44,355 nt of DNA from an uncultured Ruminococcus sp. (GTDB lineage Bacteria; Bacillota; Clostridia; Lachnospirales; Lachnospiraceae), in assembly GCA_904377845.1 (NCBI GenBank), contig CAJFGR010000002.1, positions 75,555 through 119,909 on the forward strand, read 5' to 3'. Position 1 is the stretch's first letter; each line of letters begins with the position of its first letter. Shown here piece after piece: positions 23,798 to 32,668 of this stretch. Both the position numbers and the translations under genes were made by a program. The notes beneath the pieces were generated by a model, which saw only the letters and a list, made by a program, of their open reading frames with translations, was not told where the DNA came from and ran no database searches.

Positions 23798-24559
23798 TTA
23801 CATCCATAGTATGTGGAGGATTCTTTCTTTTAAACTGGAAATTCTAAACAGTTCATTTTTATATTTTCTTTTTTTCTGCATGATGTTATATGTGATCCGT
23901 TCCTGCGGCCTGCCGTGCAGGAGCGGTTCTGTGATATGTGTCCTGAAAAACTGGATCAGGGGACCGTTAAAAAATGCGTTGATGACCGTGCCGATCCCCA
24001 CGATCATCCATATATCATCCCCGGAGATCAGGCAGAAGACAATTCCGGTCAGCACACAGACAACATCAGTCATGACACGGGCAAACTGGAACGGGATCCT
24101 GCCCTTTGTCCATTTCTGGAGAATGAGGGCCACACTGTCATAAGGTGCAATGCCCATCTCAGCCACCATGTAAAAGGCTACGCCAAGCCCTGCAAAGATG
24201 CATCCGAGAATCAGGACGAAAATCCGAAGCGCCAGTGTCATGTCAGCCGTGATCACATCCTGAACCAGCCAACAGATGAAATCCGCCCCGTATCCTACAC
24301 ACACCATGTTTACGATCGTGCCGGCGCCAATGCACCTGCGGACTGTAAAAAAAACGATGATCAGGATAACCAGATTTATGATAAGCTGCCATGTGCCGAA
24401 ACTCATGCCGATGAAGCCGCTGATGCCGAGGTTCATACAGGTAAACGCATCTACCCCGAATCCGCTAAGCCTGTAGCAGCCCACACAGATGCTGATGAAG
24501 AGAATGCCTGCCAGCATCATTATGCATCGTTTTGCAAAGTGTCTTCCTGAATTTTTCAT
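23798..24559 (-). CDS. YczE/YitT-type multi-pass membrane protein
   Basis: Belongs to the YczE/YyaS/YitT family (COG2364) of polytopic membrane proteins with unclear function. The 253-residue protein has five or six hydrophobic segments and the family blocks GFGVDAFTCMNLGIS and AEMGIAPYDSVALIL, followed by a basic cytoplasmic tail. I chose the ATG at 24559, 9 nt after GGGAGG; the longer frame from 24589 would run into the preceding stop region. It begins 19 bases after the alpha-galactosidase stop and is probably co-transcribed, but a sugar-transport role is not implied by the family. Confidence 0.85.
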   Translation of the reverse strand: MKNSGRHFAKRCIMMLAGILFISICVGCYRLSGFGVDAFTCMNLGISGFIGMSFGTWQLIINLVILIIVFFTVRRCIGAGTIVNMVCVGYGADFICWLVQDVITADMTLALRIFVLILGCIFAGLGVAFYMVAEMGIAPYDSVALILQKWTKGRIPFQFARVMTDVVCVLTGIVFCLISGDDIWMIVGIGTVINAFFNGPLIQFFRTHITEPLLHGRPQERITYNIMQKKRKYKNELFRISSLKERILHILWM

Positions 24560-24578
24560 TTTATACCGCCTCCCGGTC

Positions 24579-26798
24579 TCAGACTGCATGGATCACATAC
24601 AGTTCCGAATCAAAATCACAGCTCATCTTCTCATCCGGTCCGGCCTCGCCTGCGGAAGCATCTGTGGTGACCATGCCGCAGTGCATCAGCTCATCGCCGT
24701 AATGTGTTTCATTCCCGTTTACAAGATACTTTGTATTCTCATCCAGGCCTTTTAAGTACATCCTTTCAAACGGCTGGTTTGCTCCGTTTAAAAGTTTGTA
24801 TCTTCCGACGATAGCTTCTTTTTTATCATCGCTGACGACCATCCACCCGGCAACATTATTCTCGAACGGGCTCTGCAGACGGTAAAACGTGCCGAACTGG
24901 ATAAGACGGCGGTATTTTTTCATAAAAAGTACCTGCTTTCTGACTTCATTCTGCTCTTCTTCTGTCAGTTTATTCAGATCAAGCTCATATCCGAAAGTAC
25001 CGAAATATGCTACATTTGCCCTTGTATGAAGCGGGGTGACTCTGCTCAGCTGATGATTCGGGGTTACGGATACATGACTGCCCATACAGCTGACCGGATA
25101 ACAGTAGGAAGTTCCGTATTGAATTTTAAGGCGCTCAACTGCGTCCGTATCATCACTTGTCCAGCCCTGCGGCGCATAGTATAGAAGCCCCGGATCAAAC
25201 CGTCCTCCTCCGCTGGCACAGGATTCAAACAGTACGTGCGGGAACCGGCTTGTGAGTCTTTCATACAGATTATAGACTCCGAGTATATATCGATGATATA
25301 CCTCGCCCTGACGGTCAGCCGGAAGTGACGCTGAGTAGCATTCTGTAATGCTGCGGTTCATATCCCATTTTACATAGGATATTTTTGCATCGGAAAGAAG
25401 CTTAGACATCATCCCGTAAATCCGGTCTACGACTTCCTTTCTGGAAAAATCCAGCACATACTGGAAGCGCCCGTGGGAAGTTTTCCGTCCGGGAGTCTGT
25501 ATAATCCAGTCCGGATGTTCACGGTACAGGTCAGAATCTATATTGACCATCTCAGGTTCAAACCAGAGCCCGAACATCATACCCATATCTTCAATTTTTT
25601 CGGACAGTCCGATAATTCCTTCAGGAAGTTTTTCCTTATTTGCGAACCAGTCACCGAGTCCGGCATGTTCCCCGTTCCTCTGTCCGAACCAGCCGTCATC
25701 CAGTACAAAAAGCTCTACTCCGCAGTCTTTCGCTTTCTGTGCGATCTGGAGAAGTTTTTCTTCGTTAAAATCAAAATAAGTTGCCTCCCAGTTGTTGATC
25801 AGAATGGGACGCTCCCTGTCTCTCCAGTATCCTCTGGCAAGCCGTTCCCGGTACAGGCGGTGGAAAGTCTGGCTTAAATGATTCAAGCCTTTATCTGTAT
25901 ATACCATGACGGCCTCCGGTGTTTGGAATGTCTCTTCCGGTGAGAGTTTCCAGTTGAACCATTCCGGATGGATCCCCATGGTAAACCTTGTCGTACCATA
26001 AGAATCTACCTCCGCTCTGGCAAGAAAATTGCCGCTGTAGATCAGGCTGAAGCCGATTGCTTCTCCCTGAAATTCATCTGCCGCAGGGCGCTTCAGGATA
26101 ACAAATGGATTATGGTTATGGGAAGAATGACCGCGCAGGCTTCCGACAGACTGGATTCCCGGTGTCAGATGTCTTGTTACAGGATACCGTTCTCTTGCCC
26201 ATGCACCGGAGAACTGAATCCAGTCATAATCGCTGTCCGGCAGATCCATGCAGATGCTCATCGCGGAAGCAAGATGTATTTCATTTACGCCTTCATTTAC
26301 AAAACGGGCGCTTCGTGTAATAATACCGCCCTTTTCGAAAATGGTATAGAAAAGCTCAAGACGGATCTGCATAACAGGATCTTTTAAGATGATCACAAGT
26401 GTCCGGGCCTCACGGTCATTTTCTGTATATGTAGCCGGGAGGCCTGAAAGAGAAGGCTTCCCGTTTTCAATCCTGTAATGGTCATACAGAAATTCGCTGA
26501 GACGGCTCCCGTTTTCCTGCTGTATTTCCACTGCAGGCATACGGTAGTCGGTTGCACCAAACACGCCGTATTCCTGACGGATATGCTCCATAGAGAAAAG
26601 TTTATCCTCCTCGGATATACAAGCGGTCATAGGGCGGGATTTCATTTCCAGCAGATAAGAATAATCCTCGCGTTCATGAATTCTTGCACCAAAATAAAGC
26701 TGCCCCATCTGTCCGTTTGGGAGGACGGTCATTATATAGCTGATTTCATCGTTGTAAAGGTGAAATGTATTTTTTTTGCTGTTTACGGATATATTCAT
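24579..26798 (-). CDS. aga: GH36 alpha-galactosidase
   Basis: Cytoplasmic enzyme (no signal peptide) that releases galactose from melibiose, raffinose and related alpha-galactosides. The 739-residue length and the domain order fit GH36: N-terminal beta-sandwich (to about 330), catalytic barrel (about 335-650) and C-terminal beta domain. The nucleophile is Asp479 in YVKWDMNR and the acid/base is Asp549 in WTSDDTDA; both are one position off the G. stearothermophilus AgaA numbering. ESCASGGGRFD is intact. AGGAGG lies 8 nt before the ATG. An AraC-type regulator lies directly upstream on the same strand. No transporter is in the window, so uptake must be encoded elsewhere. Confidence 0.95.
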   Translation of the reverse strand: MNISVNSKKNTFHLYNDEISYIMTVLPNGQMGQLYFGARIHEREDYSYLLEMKSRPMTACISEEDKLFSMEHIRQEYGVFGATDYRMPAVEIQQENGSRLSEFLYDHYRIENGKPSLSGLPATYTENDREARTLVIILKDPVMQIRLELFYTIFEKGGIITRSARFVNEGVNEIHLASAMSICMDLPDSDYDWIQFSGAWARERYPVTRHLTPGIQSVGSLRGHSSHNHNPFVILKRPAADEFQGEAIGFSLIYSGNFLARAEVDSYGTTRFTMGIHPEWFNWKLSPEETFQTPEAVMVYTDKGLNHLSQTFHRLYRERLARGYWRDRERPILINNWEATYFDFNEEKLLQIAQKAKDCGVELFVLDDGWFGQRNGEHAGLGDWFANKEKLPEGIIGLSEKIEDMGMMFGLWFEPEMVNIDSDLYREHPDWIIQTPGRKTSHGRFQYVLDFSRKEVVDRIYGMMSKLLSDAKISYVKWDMNRSITECYSASLPADRQGEVYHRYILGVYNLYERLTSRFPHVLFESCASGGGRFDPGLLYYAPQGWTSDDTDAVERLKIQYGTSYCYPVSCMGSHVSVTPNHQLSRVTPLHTRANVAYFGTFGYELDLNKLTEEEQNEVRKQVLFMKKYRRLIQFGTFYRLQSPFENNVAGWMVVSDDKKEAIVGRYKLLNGANQPFERMYLKGLDENTKYLVNGNETHYGDELMHCGMVTTDASAGEAGPDEKMSCDFDSELYVIHAV

Positions 26799-26830
26799 TT
26801 CTGATCCCTCCTGTTTATTTTCTGAATCCT

Positions 26831-26873
26831 ATTATAGGAATCTGCATGGAAATAAACAGGGGGAAATGTAAGG
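26831..26873 (-). promoter_or_regulatory. Probable AraC-activated promoter of aga
   Basis: The gap between the regulator and aga holds a TATAAT -10 box (26831-26836) with a poor -35 region. Two direct copies, GGAAATAAA (26848-26856) and GGAAATGTAA (26862-26871) on the plus strand, overlap and flank the -35 position, as expected for activator half-sites. Confidence 0.4.
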
Positions 26874-26914
26874 AAAAACAGTCATTATGTACACTGCTTT
26901 TGAAGAAACGATGT

Positions 26915-27799
26915 TTAGAGCGAATCAAGATGCTGCTGCTTTTCCCGAAGCTCGCTGCGTGTTCGTTCCCAGTCTGCCTTCCGGTATGCGGAAGGAGTCC
27001 TGCCGGTTTTCTTTTTGAAGAGTTTGGAAAAGACAAGTGGATCACTGTAACCGCAGGACTGTGCTACACCTTCGACAGACAGATCCGTAATGGAAAGAAG
27101 GTGCTCGGCCCTTGTGATCCGGTAGTTTACAAGATATTCCTGAGGAGACTGGTTCAGGTTTTTGGTAAATAACGTATGGAGATATCCCCGGCTGATCCCT
27201 ACATAGTCCGAAATATCGGAGACGCGGATTCCGTAATGGTAATTATTCTGAATATATTCCAGCGCTTCCCGCACATACACATTTTCTGTTTCCTCCCGGG
27301 ATAAATTTTTACCGTCAATATGTCCCGAGAGAACAGCAAAGAACGAGAGAAGAAAGCTTTCCCTGTAGAAGTCATTTTCAATGGTATATGTGTTTTTCTT
27401 TAAAATATCGATCAGCATCCGTTTCAGCCTCTCTGTCTCTTCACACCGGAAGATTCCGCTGCCGTTCCCAAGACCGATATCTCTTAAATATTCCCCTGCC
27501 CTGCTTCCGCTAAACCCCACCCACAGATATGTCCATGGGCTGTCCTTATCTGCCTGATAAAATGTCTGCACCTCAGGCTCGATGAGAAAGCCCTGACCTG
27601 CGGACAGTTCATACTGAACTTCTCCGATCCGGAAAATACCTTTTCCGTCAAGAATCAGATGGATCAGATAATTCGGGCGTACGGCCGGCCCAAAACTGTG
27701 AAGTGATTCGCATCTGGCATATCCGCAGTAGCAGAGATAAAATTCCGAGAATTTGCGGTTTTTTGATTGAAGGACGTATGCATTTTCCAAATTTATCAT
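26915..27799 (-). CDS. AraC-family transcriptional regulator
   Basis: Probable sugar-responsive activator of the adjacent alpha-galactosidase gene. The N-terminal cupin-like sensor (about 20-110) includes LILDGKGIFRIGEVQYELSAGQ. The C-terminal AraC double helix-turn-helix lies at about 188-285, with the signature LLSITDLSVEGVAQSCGYSDPLVFSKLFKKKTGRTPSAYRK. The layout resembles MsmR/RafR-type regulators. The start is uncertain: the ATG at 27799 sits 1 nt after its GAAGGG, while a TTG at 27790 has about 10-nt spacing. It is transcribed ahead of aga with a 116-bp gap. Confidence 0.92.
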   Translation of the reverse strand: MINLENAYVLQSKNRKFSEFYLCYCGYARCESLHSFGPAVRPNYLIHLILDGKGIFRIGEVQYELSAGQGFLIEPEVQTFYQADKDSPWTYLWVGFSGSRAGEYLRDIGLGNGSGIFRCEETERLKRMLIDILKKNTYTIENDFYRESFLLSFFAVLSGHIDGKNLSREETENVYVREALEYIQNNYHYGIRVSDISDYVGISRGYLHTLFTKNLNQSPQEYLVNYRITRAEHLLSITDLSVEGVAQSCGYSDPLVFSKLFKKKTGRTPSAYRKADWERTRSELREKQQHLDSL

Positions 27800-27836
27800 T
27801 CCCTTCGAGTAAAGAATTTACACATGGATATTCCGG

Positions 27837-29897
27837 CTATAGAGTAGTTTCCAGCATAATTTCGCTGATTTTACGGTCTATATAACGCCTGAGGGCAGCA
27901 TATACGGGACTTTTCAGACCCGGATCTTCGTCAAGGATTCTTCCTGCATCTTCTCCTGCTGTCTGAAGTATCCGTGCATCCTGAAATACATCAGCGATTT
28001 TAAAATCAAGAATACCGCTCTGCCGGATTCCGAACAGATCGCCCGGCCCTCTCAGACGGAGATCCTCCCCGGCAATAAAGAAGCCGTCATTGGAGTGATT
28101 CAGAATATCAAGCCGTTCTTTCGTCTCATCTGATTTTGAGGCAGTCATGAAAATACAGTAGGACTGGTATCTGCCTCTTCCCACGCGACCTCTCAGCTGA
28201 TGCAGCTGGGCAAGGCCGAAACGCTCAGCATTCTCGATCATAATCACCGTTGCATTCGGAACATCGATTCCCACCTCGATCACCGTTGTGGATACAAGAA
28301 TCTGTATCTCATTCTTGCCGAACGCTTCCATAATCTCGTCTTTTTCCTGCTGTTTCATTTTCCCGTGGAGACAGCCTATCCGGATATCCGGTCCCATTTC
28401 TCCTGAGAGCATTGCGGAATAGTCCTGTACGTTTTCCGCTTCCAGACTCTCGCTTTCCTCCACCATGGGACAGATTACATAGCACTGTCTGCCCTCTGCA
28501 ATCTGTTTTTTCATGAACCGGTAAGCAGTTTCCCGGTAGCTTGTGTCAACGACACAGTTCTTGATCGGGAGACGGTTTTTCGGCATCTCATCAATCACGG
28601 AAATATCCAGATCGCCGTAGAGAATAATCGCCAGGGTTCTGGGAATCGGCGTGGCACTCATAACAAGAATGTGAGGCTTACAGCCTTTACCTGCCAGAGC
28701 CTCTCTTTGTTTTACTCCGAAGCGGTGCTGTTCATCTGTAACTACAAGTGCAAGGTTGTGATAAACTACTTTCTCCTGTATCAGTGCGTGCGTTCCGATA
28801 ATAAGAGAGGATTCGCCGGTTGCGATCCGTTCACAGGCTTCCCTCTTCTGCTTTGGCGTCATAGAGCCTGTCAGAAGTTCTGGTCTCAGCGGTATATGAT
28901 GCCGCTGAAGCATTTCGGACATATTTTCAAAATGCTGTTTTGCAAGTACTTCAGTGGGTGCCATCAGTGCGCCCTGACAGCCGTTGAGGCCTGCTGTCAT
29001 AAGAGCGAGAAATGCTACTATTGTTTTTCCTGAACCCACATCTCCCTGGACAAGCCGTGACATAATGTGAGTGCTTTTCATATCATTTTTTATCTCTTCC
29101 CAGACCTTCTTCTGTGCGTTTGTAAGATCATATGGGAGTTCATTCAGGAAACGGTCAATTTCCGGTCTGTCCTTAAGAATGAACTGGTTTTCAGCTCTGC
29201 CGTCATTCTCTTTCATCTGGCGAAGAGACAGTATGAAAACCAGAAATTCCTCATAAACGAAACGTTCTCTGGCACGGATAAACACTTCTTTGCTGTCGGG
29301 AAAATGCATCTTCTGCACTGCTGTCTCATACGGCATGAATCCATGCTTCAGTACAAGATTCTCCGGCAGGATATCCATAGATGCATCGGCATATTCAAGT
29401 GCCTGACGCACTGCTTTTACTACCGTGTTATTTGTAAGCCCTGCCGTGAGCGGATATACTGGCTGCATGGAGAAGCGCTTTTCTTCGTATTTGGAGGCCG
29501 GGTAAAAGATTTCGGGGTGTTCCATTATAAGTCCTTCCCGCCTTCTTACCACCCGTCCGCGCAATATAAGCATTCCTCCCTTCCCCAGTGTATTTCTCAG
29601 GAAAGGCATACGAAACCAGATCACTTTTATTGTGCCGGTCATATCTTTGAGGTTCAGTGTGGTGATCTGCAGAGAACGGTTTCCGGATACGGCTATCCGC
29701 CCGAAAATACTGCCCGCAATTGTATTTATCTTTCCTTCCTCTGCTTCACTGACAGGCACCGGATCTTCATAGATTTCGAAACTGCGGGGATAATACCTTA
29801 TCAGATCTTCGACCGTGTAGATGCCGATACGGTGAAACAGACTCTTTGTTTTTTCTCCGATGCCTTTCAAATTGCCTATGTCTGATCTGCTCTTCAT
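27837..29897 (-). CDS. recG: ATP-dependent DNA helicase RecG
   Basis: Branch-migration helicase that remodels stalled forks and Holliday junctions. The 686-residue protein has the N-terminal wedge/OB region (about 50-150, LNLKDMTGTIKVIWF), helicase motif I with GDVGSGKT (about 285-292), DEQH in motif II, SATPIPRT in motif III, STTVIEVGIDVPNAT, and the RecG signature QLHQLRGRVGRG. GGAG lies 7 nt upstream of the ATG. It follows fakA after an 84-bp gap with a hairpin, as in the B. subtilis yloV-recG neighbourhood. Confidence 0.97.
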   Translation of the reverse strand: MKSRSDIGNLKGIGEKTKSLFHRIGIYTVEDLIRYYPRSFEIYEDPVPVSEAEEGKINTIAGSIFGRIAVSGNRSLQITTLNLKDMTGTIKVIWFRMPFLRNTLGKGGMLILRGRVVRRREGLIMEHPEIFYPASKYEEKRFSMQPVYPLTAGLTNNTVVKAVRQALEYADASMDILPENLVLKHGFMPYETAVQKMHFPDSKEVFIRARERFVYEEFLVFILSLRQMKENDGRAENQFILKDRPEIDRFLNELPYDLTNAQKKVWEEIKNDMKSTHIMSRLVQGDVGSGKTIVAFLALMTAGLNGCQGALMAPTEVLAKQHFENMSEMLQRHHIPLRPELLTGSMTPKQKREACERIATGESSLIIGTHALIQEKVVYHNLALVVTDEQHRFGVKQREALAGKGCKPHILVMSATPIPRTLAIILYGDLDISVIDEMPKNRLPIKNCVVDTSYRETAYRFMKKQIAEGRQCYVICPMVEESESLEAENVQDYSAMLSGEMGPDIRIGCLHGKMKQQEKDEIMEAFGKNEIQILVSTTVIEVGIDVPNATVIMIENAERFGLAQLHQLRGRVGRGRYQSYCIFMTASKSDETKERLDILNHSNDGFFIAGEDLRLRGPGDLFGIRQSGILDFKIADVFQDARILQTAGEDAGRILDEDPGLKSPVYAALRRYIDRKISEIMLETTL

Positions 29898-29925
29898 AGC
29901 TGCACTCCATTTTATTCAATAAACA

Positions 29926-29953
29926 GGGCGTTCTCCCTGACGGAAGAACGCCC
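29926..29953 (-). terminator. Hairpin between fakA and recG
   Basis: GGGCGTTCT and AGAACGCCC, a 9-bp perfect stem, flank a 10-base loop, followed on the minus strand by the T-rich TGTTTATTG. Probably a leaky terminator after fakA. Confidence 0.6.
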
Positions 29954-29981
29954 CGGTTTTCACACAATATTCCTGAATTTT

Positions 29982-31655
29982 TTACTCTACCGAAAGGATA
30001 TAGTAGTAAATCGGCTGACCGCCCATATGGACATCCACATCGATATCCGGATAAAGTTCTTCTACTGTCTGCGCAAAATTTGCAGCGTCCTCCTCTTTAA
30101 TGTCCTGTCCGTAATAAAGGCTGATAAGTTCGGAATCCTCATCCACAAGCTGTGAGAGCATATCTTTGGCAGTCTCTTCTACAGACTGACCGACGGACAA
30201 GATGCCCTGATCGCCAATCCCCATGATGTCGCCTTCATGAATCACCTTATCGTCGATTTTTGTATCCCGGACTGCGTAAGTCACCTGTCCGGTCTTTACG
30301 TTTTTCACTGCTTCCTGCATTGCTTCAAGATTTGCATCTACATCAGCTTCCGGCATATAACTGATGACTGCAGTAATTCCCTGGGGAACCGTTCTGGTTG
30401 GAATTACGATAATATCTTTATCCTTGGTCAGAGACTGGGCCTGATTTGCCGCCAGAATAATGTTCTTATTATTCGGCAGAATAAAAATGTGATCTGCATT
30501 GACCTCATCAATGGCTGTGAGCATATCGTCTGTGCTCGGATTCATTGTCTGGCCGCCTTCAATGATATAATCAATACCGAGTTCACGGAAAATTTCGTTC
30601 ATTCCTTCTCCGATGGATACGGCAATGAACCCTACGGATTTTCTGGGTTCTTTTTTCTTTTTAATTTCAGCTGCCTGTATCTGCTGTGCCGCGATCTTCT
30701 CTGCATCACGGATCAGTTTTTCCTGATGTTCTTCACGCATATTGTCAATTTTGATACGTGATAGCTGACCGTATGTCAGAGCTTTCTGGATAGCAAGCCC
30801 CGGATCATTTGTGTGGACGTGAATCTTTACAATATCATCATCTGCCACGCAGACAATTGAATCTCCGATAGATTCGAGATATGCTTTGAGTTCTGTCTCA
30901 TCCTTATCTGCAAAAGACTTGTCCGTCATAATAATAAATTCTGTACAGTATCCGAATTTGATATCTGTTTCCGCCTGCTGATCCGGTTTCACCATTTTGG
31001 TGCCGGAACCGGACTCGATTGCCGCATAATCAATCTCTTTGCCGAGGAACGCGTCATAAGCCCCGCGGATCACTTCCAGAAGTCCCTGTCCGCCTGAATC
31101 TACAACTCCGGCTTCTTTCAGTACGGGGAGCAGGTCCGGCGTCTCTGCAAGAACCTGTTCTGCATACTTAATAACTTCGGGCAGAAATACTTCCAGATCA
31201 TCCGTAGTTTCGGCAAGTTCTGCCGCTTTCTGGGAGATTCCTTTTGCCACGGTGAGAATGGTTCCCTCTTTCGGTTTCATAACAGCTTTATAAGCTGTCG
31301 CCGTAGCACGGTCACAGGCCCTTGCCAGAATAACAGTGTCAATTTCTTTATGTTCTCGGATCTCTTTGGTGAATCCACGGAGAAGCTGGGAGAGAATGAC
31401 TCCTGAATTTCCTCTGGCACCGCGCAGTGAACCTGAGGATATTGCTTTTGCCATAGAAACCATATCGGGATTCTCAAGAGCCTGTACCTCTTTTGCTGCT
31501 GACATGATCGTCAGGGTCATATTAGTACCGGTATCCCCGTCCGGCACGGGGAACACGTTTAATTCATTGATGAATTCTTTCTTTGCCTCCAGATTTGCTG
31601 CTCCCGCAAGAAACATTTTCCGGAGCATCTCCGTATTTATCGTTTTAACAGCCAC
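29982..31655 (-). CDS. fakA: Fatty acid kinase catalytic subunit (DAK2/DegV-like)
   Basis: YloV/FakA-type protein that phosphorylates fatty acids bound to a DegV-like FakB carrier. The N-terminal DhaL domain (1 to about 200) has the magnesium-ATP site PVPDGDTGTN (Asp39, Asp41), SLRGARGNSGVILSQ and DSGGQGLL. The middle and C-terminal regions (about 230-557) match the YloV fold, ending in HMGGQPIYYYILSVE. 557 residues, full length. The start codon is GTG at 31655, 8 nt after AAGGAGG. It follows yloU by 13 bases, the order seen in B. subtilis yloU-yloV. Confidence 0.93.
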   Translation of the reverse strand: MAVKTINTEMLRKMFLAGAANLEAKKEFINELNVFPVPDGDTGTNMTLTIMSAAKEVQALENPDMVSMAKAISSGSLRGARGNSGVILSQLLRGFTKEIREHKEIDTVILARACDRATATAYKAVMKPKEGTILTVAKGISQKAAELAETTDDLEVFLPEVIKYAEQVLAETPDLLPVLKEAGVVDSGGQGLLEVIRGAYDAFLGKEIDYAAIESGSGTKMVKPDQQAETDIKFGYCTEFIIMTDKSFADKDETELKAYLESIGDSIVCVADDDIVKIHVHTNDPGLAIQKALTYGQLSRIKIDNMREEHQEKLIRDAEKIAAQQIQAAEIKKKKEPRKSVGFIAVSIGEGMNEIFRELGIDYIIEGGQTMNPSTDDMLTAIDEVNADHIFILPNNKNIILAANQAQSLTKDKDIIVIPTRTVPQGITAVISYMPEADVDANLEAMQEAVKNVKTGQVTYAVRDTKIDDKVIHEGDIMGIGDQGILSVGQSVEETAKDMLSQLVDEDSELISLYYGQDIKEEDAANFAQTVEELYPDIDVDVHMGGQPIYYYILSVE

Positions 31656-31668
31656 GACAATATCCTCC

Positions 31669-31977
31669 TTAATCTATCACTCTCACACCTTCTACGAAGA
31701 TGTTGATCTTTTCTACCGTCATAACAGAAAGGATATTCACGCCATAGGCGACAATGACATGAAAATTCAGTGTCAGGGCGTTATCGTCCGAGATCTCCAC
31801 CTGAATTCCGTGCGTCAGGCTGTCTTTTTTCAGAAGGCGGACCAGTCCGTCTTTCATATTTACCGCTGCCATACCCACGATCCCGAAGCATTCGACTGCT
31901 ACGGAGCCTGCATATTTGGCTATCACTTCAGGATTGACCGTGATGATTCCCAGATCAGTGCTCATACTTCCTTTCAT
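31669..31977 (-). CDS. yloU: Asp23/Gls24-family protein YloU
   Basis: Small cytoplasmic Asp23/Gls24-type protein linked to envelope stress and, by gene neighbourhood, to FakA. The 102-residue frame has LGIITVNPEVIAKYAGSVAVE, with the C-terminal VNILSVMTVEKINIFVEGVRVID typical of the family. The start is the ATG at 31977, 9 nt after GGAGG; the open frame extends upstream but would include that site. First gene of the operon, with its own promoter. Confidence 0.92.
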   Translation of the reverse strand: MKGSMSTDLGIITVNPEVIAKYAGSVAVECFGIVGMAAVNMKDGLVRLLKKDSLTHGIQVEISDDNALTLNFHVIVAYGVNILSVMTVEKINIFVEGVRVID

Positions 31978-32029
31978 CAATGTATACCTCCAGTTTTCTA
32001 ATGGTTTTTTTGCCATAAATAACATGATT

Positions 32030-32058
32030 ATTATACTATTACTTATCTGATTTTACAA
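32030..32058 (-). promoter_or_regulatory. Sigma-A promoter of yloU-fakA
   Basis: On the minus strand TTGTAA (32053-32058), a 17-bp spacer and TATAAT (32030-32035). It lies back-to-back with the rpmB promoter. Confidence 0.75.
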
Positions 32059-32085
32059 TATAGATTCGTTTTTTTTAAAAAATAC

Positions 32086-32114
32086 TTGCAATGCCGATAT
32101 GTTTCTGATAGAAT
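32086..32114 (+). promoter_or_regulatory. Sigma-A promoter of rpmB
   Basis: TTGCAA (32086-32091), a 17-bp spacer and TAGAAT (32109-32114), ending 51 bases before the rpmB start codon. Confidence 0.75.
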
Positions 32115-32165
32115 ATCATTGTTATGAGTCTAAATGACCAGTTCAGATTGTTAGGAGGTGCAGTC

Positions 32166-32351
32166 ATGGCTAAATGTGCTATTTGTGAAAAGGGTGCTCA
32201 TTTTGGAAACAACGTAAGCCACTCTCATAGAAGAACACCGAAAATGTGGAAATCAAATGTAAAGTCTGTCAGAGTTAAGACAGAAGGCGGATCCAAGAAA
32301 ATGTATGTTTGTACATCCTGTCTGAAGTCCGGACGTGTAGAGCGTGCGTAA
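32166..32351 (+). CDS. rpmB: 50S ribosomal protein L28
   Basis: Large-subunit ribosomal protein. The 61-residue protein is the zinc-type form: CAIC (Cys4, Cys7) and CTSC (Cys49, Cys52) make a zinc ribbon. Conserved HSHRRTPKMWKSN lies between them. The start is the ATG at 32166, preceded by TAGGAGG with 7-nt spacing; an in-frame ATG at 32124 lies upstream of the ribosome binding site. Monocistronic, divergent from yloU-fakA, an arrangement also seen in B. subtilis. Confidence 0.97.
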   Translation: MAKCAICEKGAHFGNNVSHSHRRTPKMWKSNVKSVRVKTEGGSKKMYVCTSCLKSGRVERA

Positions 32352-32383
32352 TCAGATAAAGATCCACTTAAGTGACACGGAAT

Positions 32384-32423
32384 AAACCCCGAAGCTTCTA
32401 AAACATCAGCTTCGGGGTTTTTC
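32384..32423 (+). terminator. Rho-independent terminator after rpmB
   Basis: A 13-base stem (AAACCCCGAAGCT with AGCTTCGGGGTTT), an 11-base loop and a T-run. The arms also leave T/A-rich sequence on the other strand, so it may serve the facing minus-strand transcript. Confidence 0.9.
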
Positions 32424-32465
32424 AGTTAATTCAAGCACTGCTCAGCCGACTTACCTTTTGTGCGT

Positions 32466-32603
32466 CTAACAGCAGAACAGCCGGTATCCGGCCACAAGAA
32501 AAAGAATAGTAAGTATTACGCCCCATACAAGATTCGGGAGCAGCATCATGATAAACATTCCGATCGCCATCCAGAACAAAGCGAAACCGCATACTTTTTT
32601 CAT
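32466..32603 (-). CDS. 45-residue membrane miniprotein, unknown
   Basis: A short frame starts MKKVCGFALFWMAIGMF and ends VAGYRLFCC. It has two hydrophobic helices (about 4-21 and 25-42) joined by a PNLVWG turn, and ends in a cysteine pair. Codon choice and the clean hydrophobic pattern look like a real gene, and I recall similar short clostridial proteins, though no function. The Shine-Dalgarno sequence is weak (GGAAGTG about 5 nt before the ATG). It lies 65 bases after the gerW stop on the same strand and ends in front of the rpmB terminator, so it is probably the last gene of the gerW transcript. Confidence 0.7.
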   Translation of the reverse strand: MKKVCGFALFWMAIGMFIMMLLPNLVWGVILTILFLVAGYRLFCC

Positions 32604-32668
32604 CCTGTCACTTCCGAATCTGTTCTCTACTTATCTTATGCCTGAACAGGCAAAAATATTCGGGCATT

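Noticed and set aside
29067-29885. 272-codon plus-strand open frame
   Set aside because: Antisense to recG, which carries all helicase motifs; the shadow protein is Cys/His/Phe-rich without a recognisable domain.
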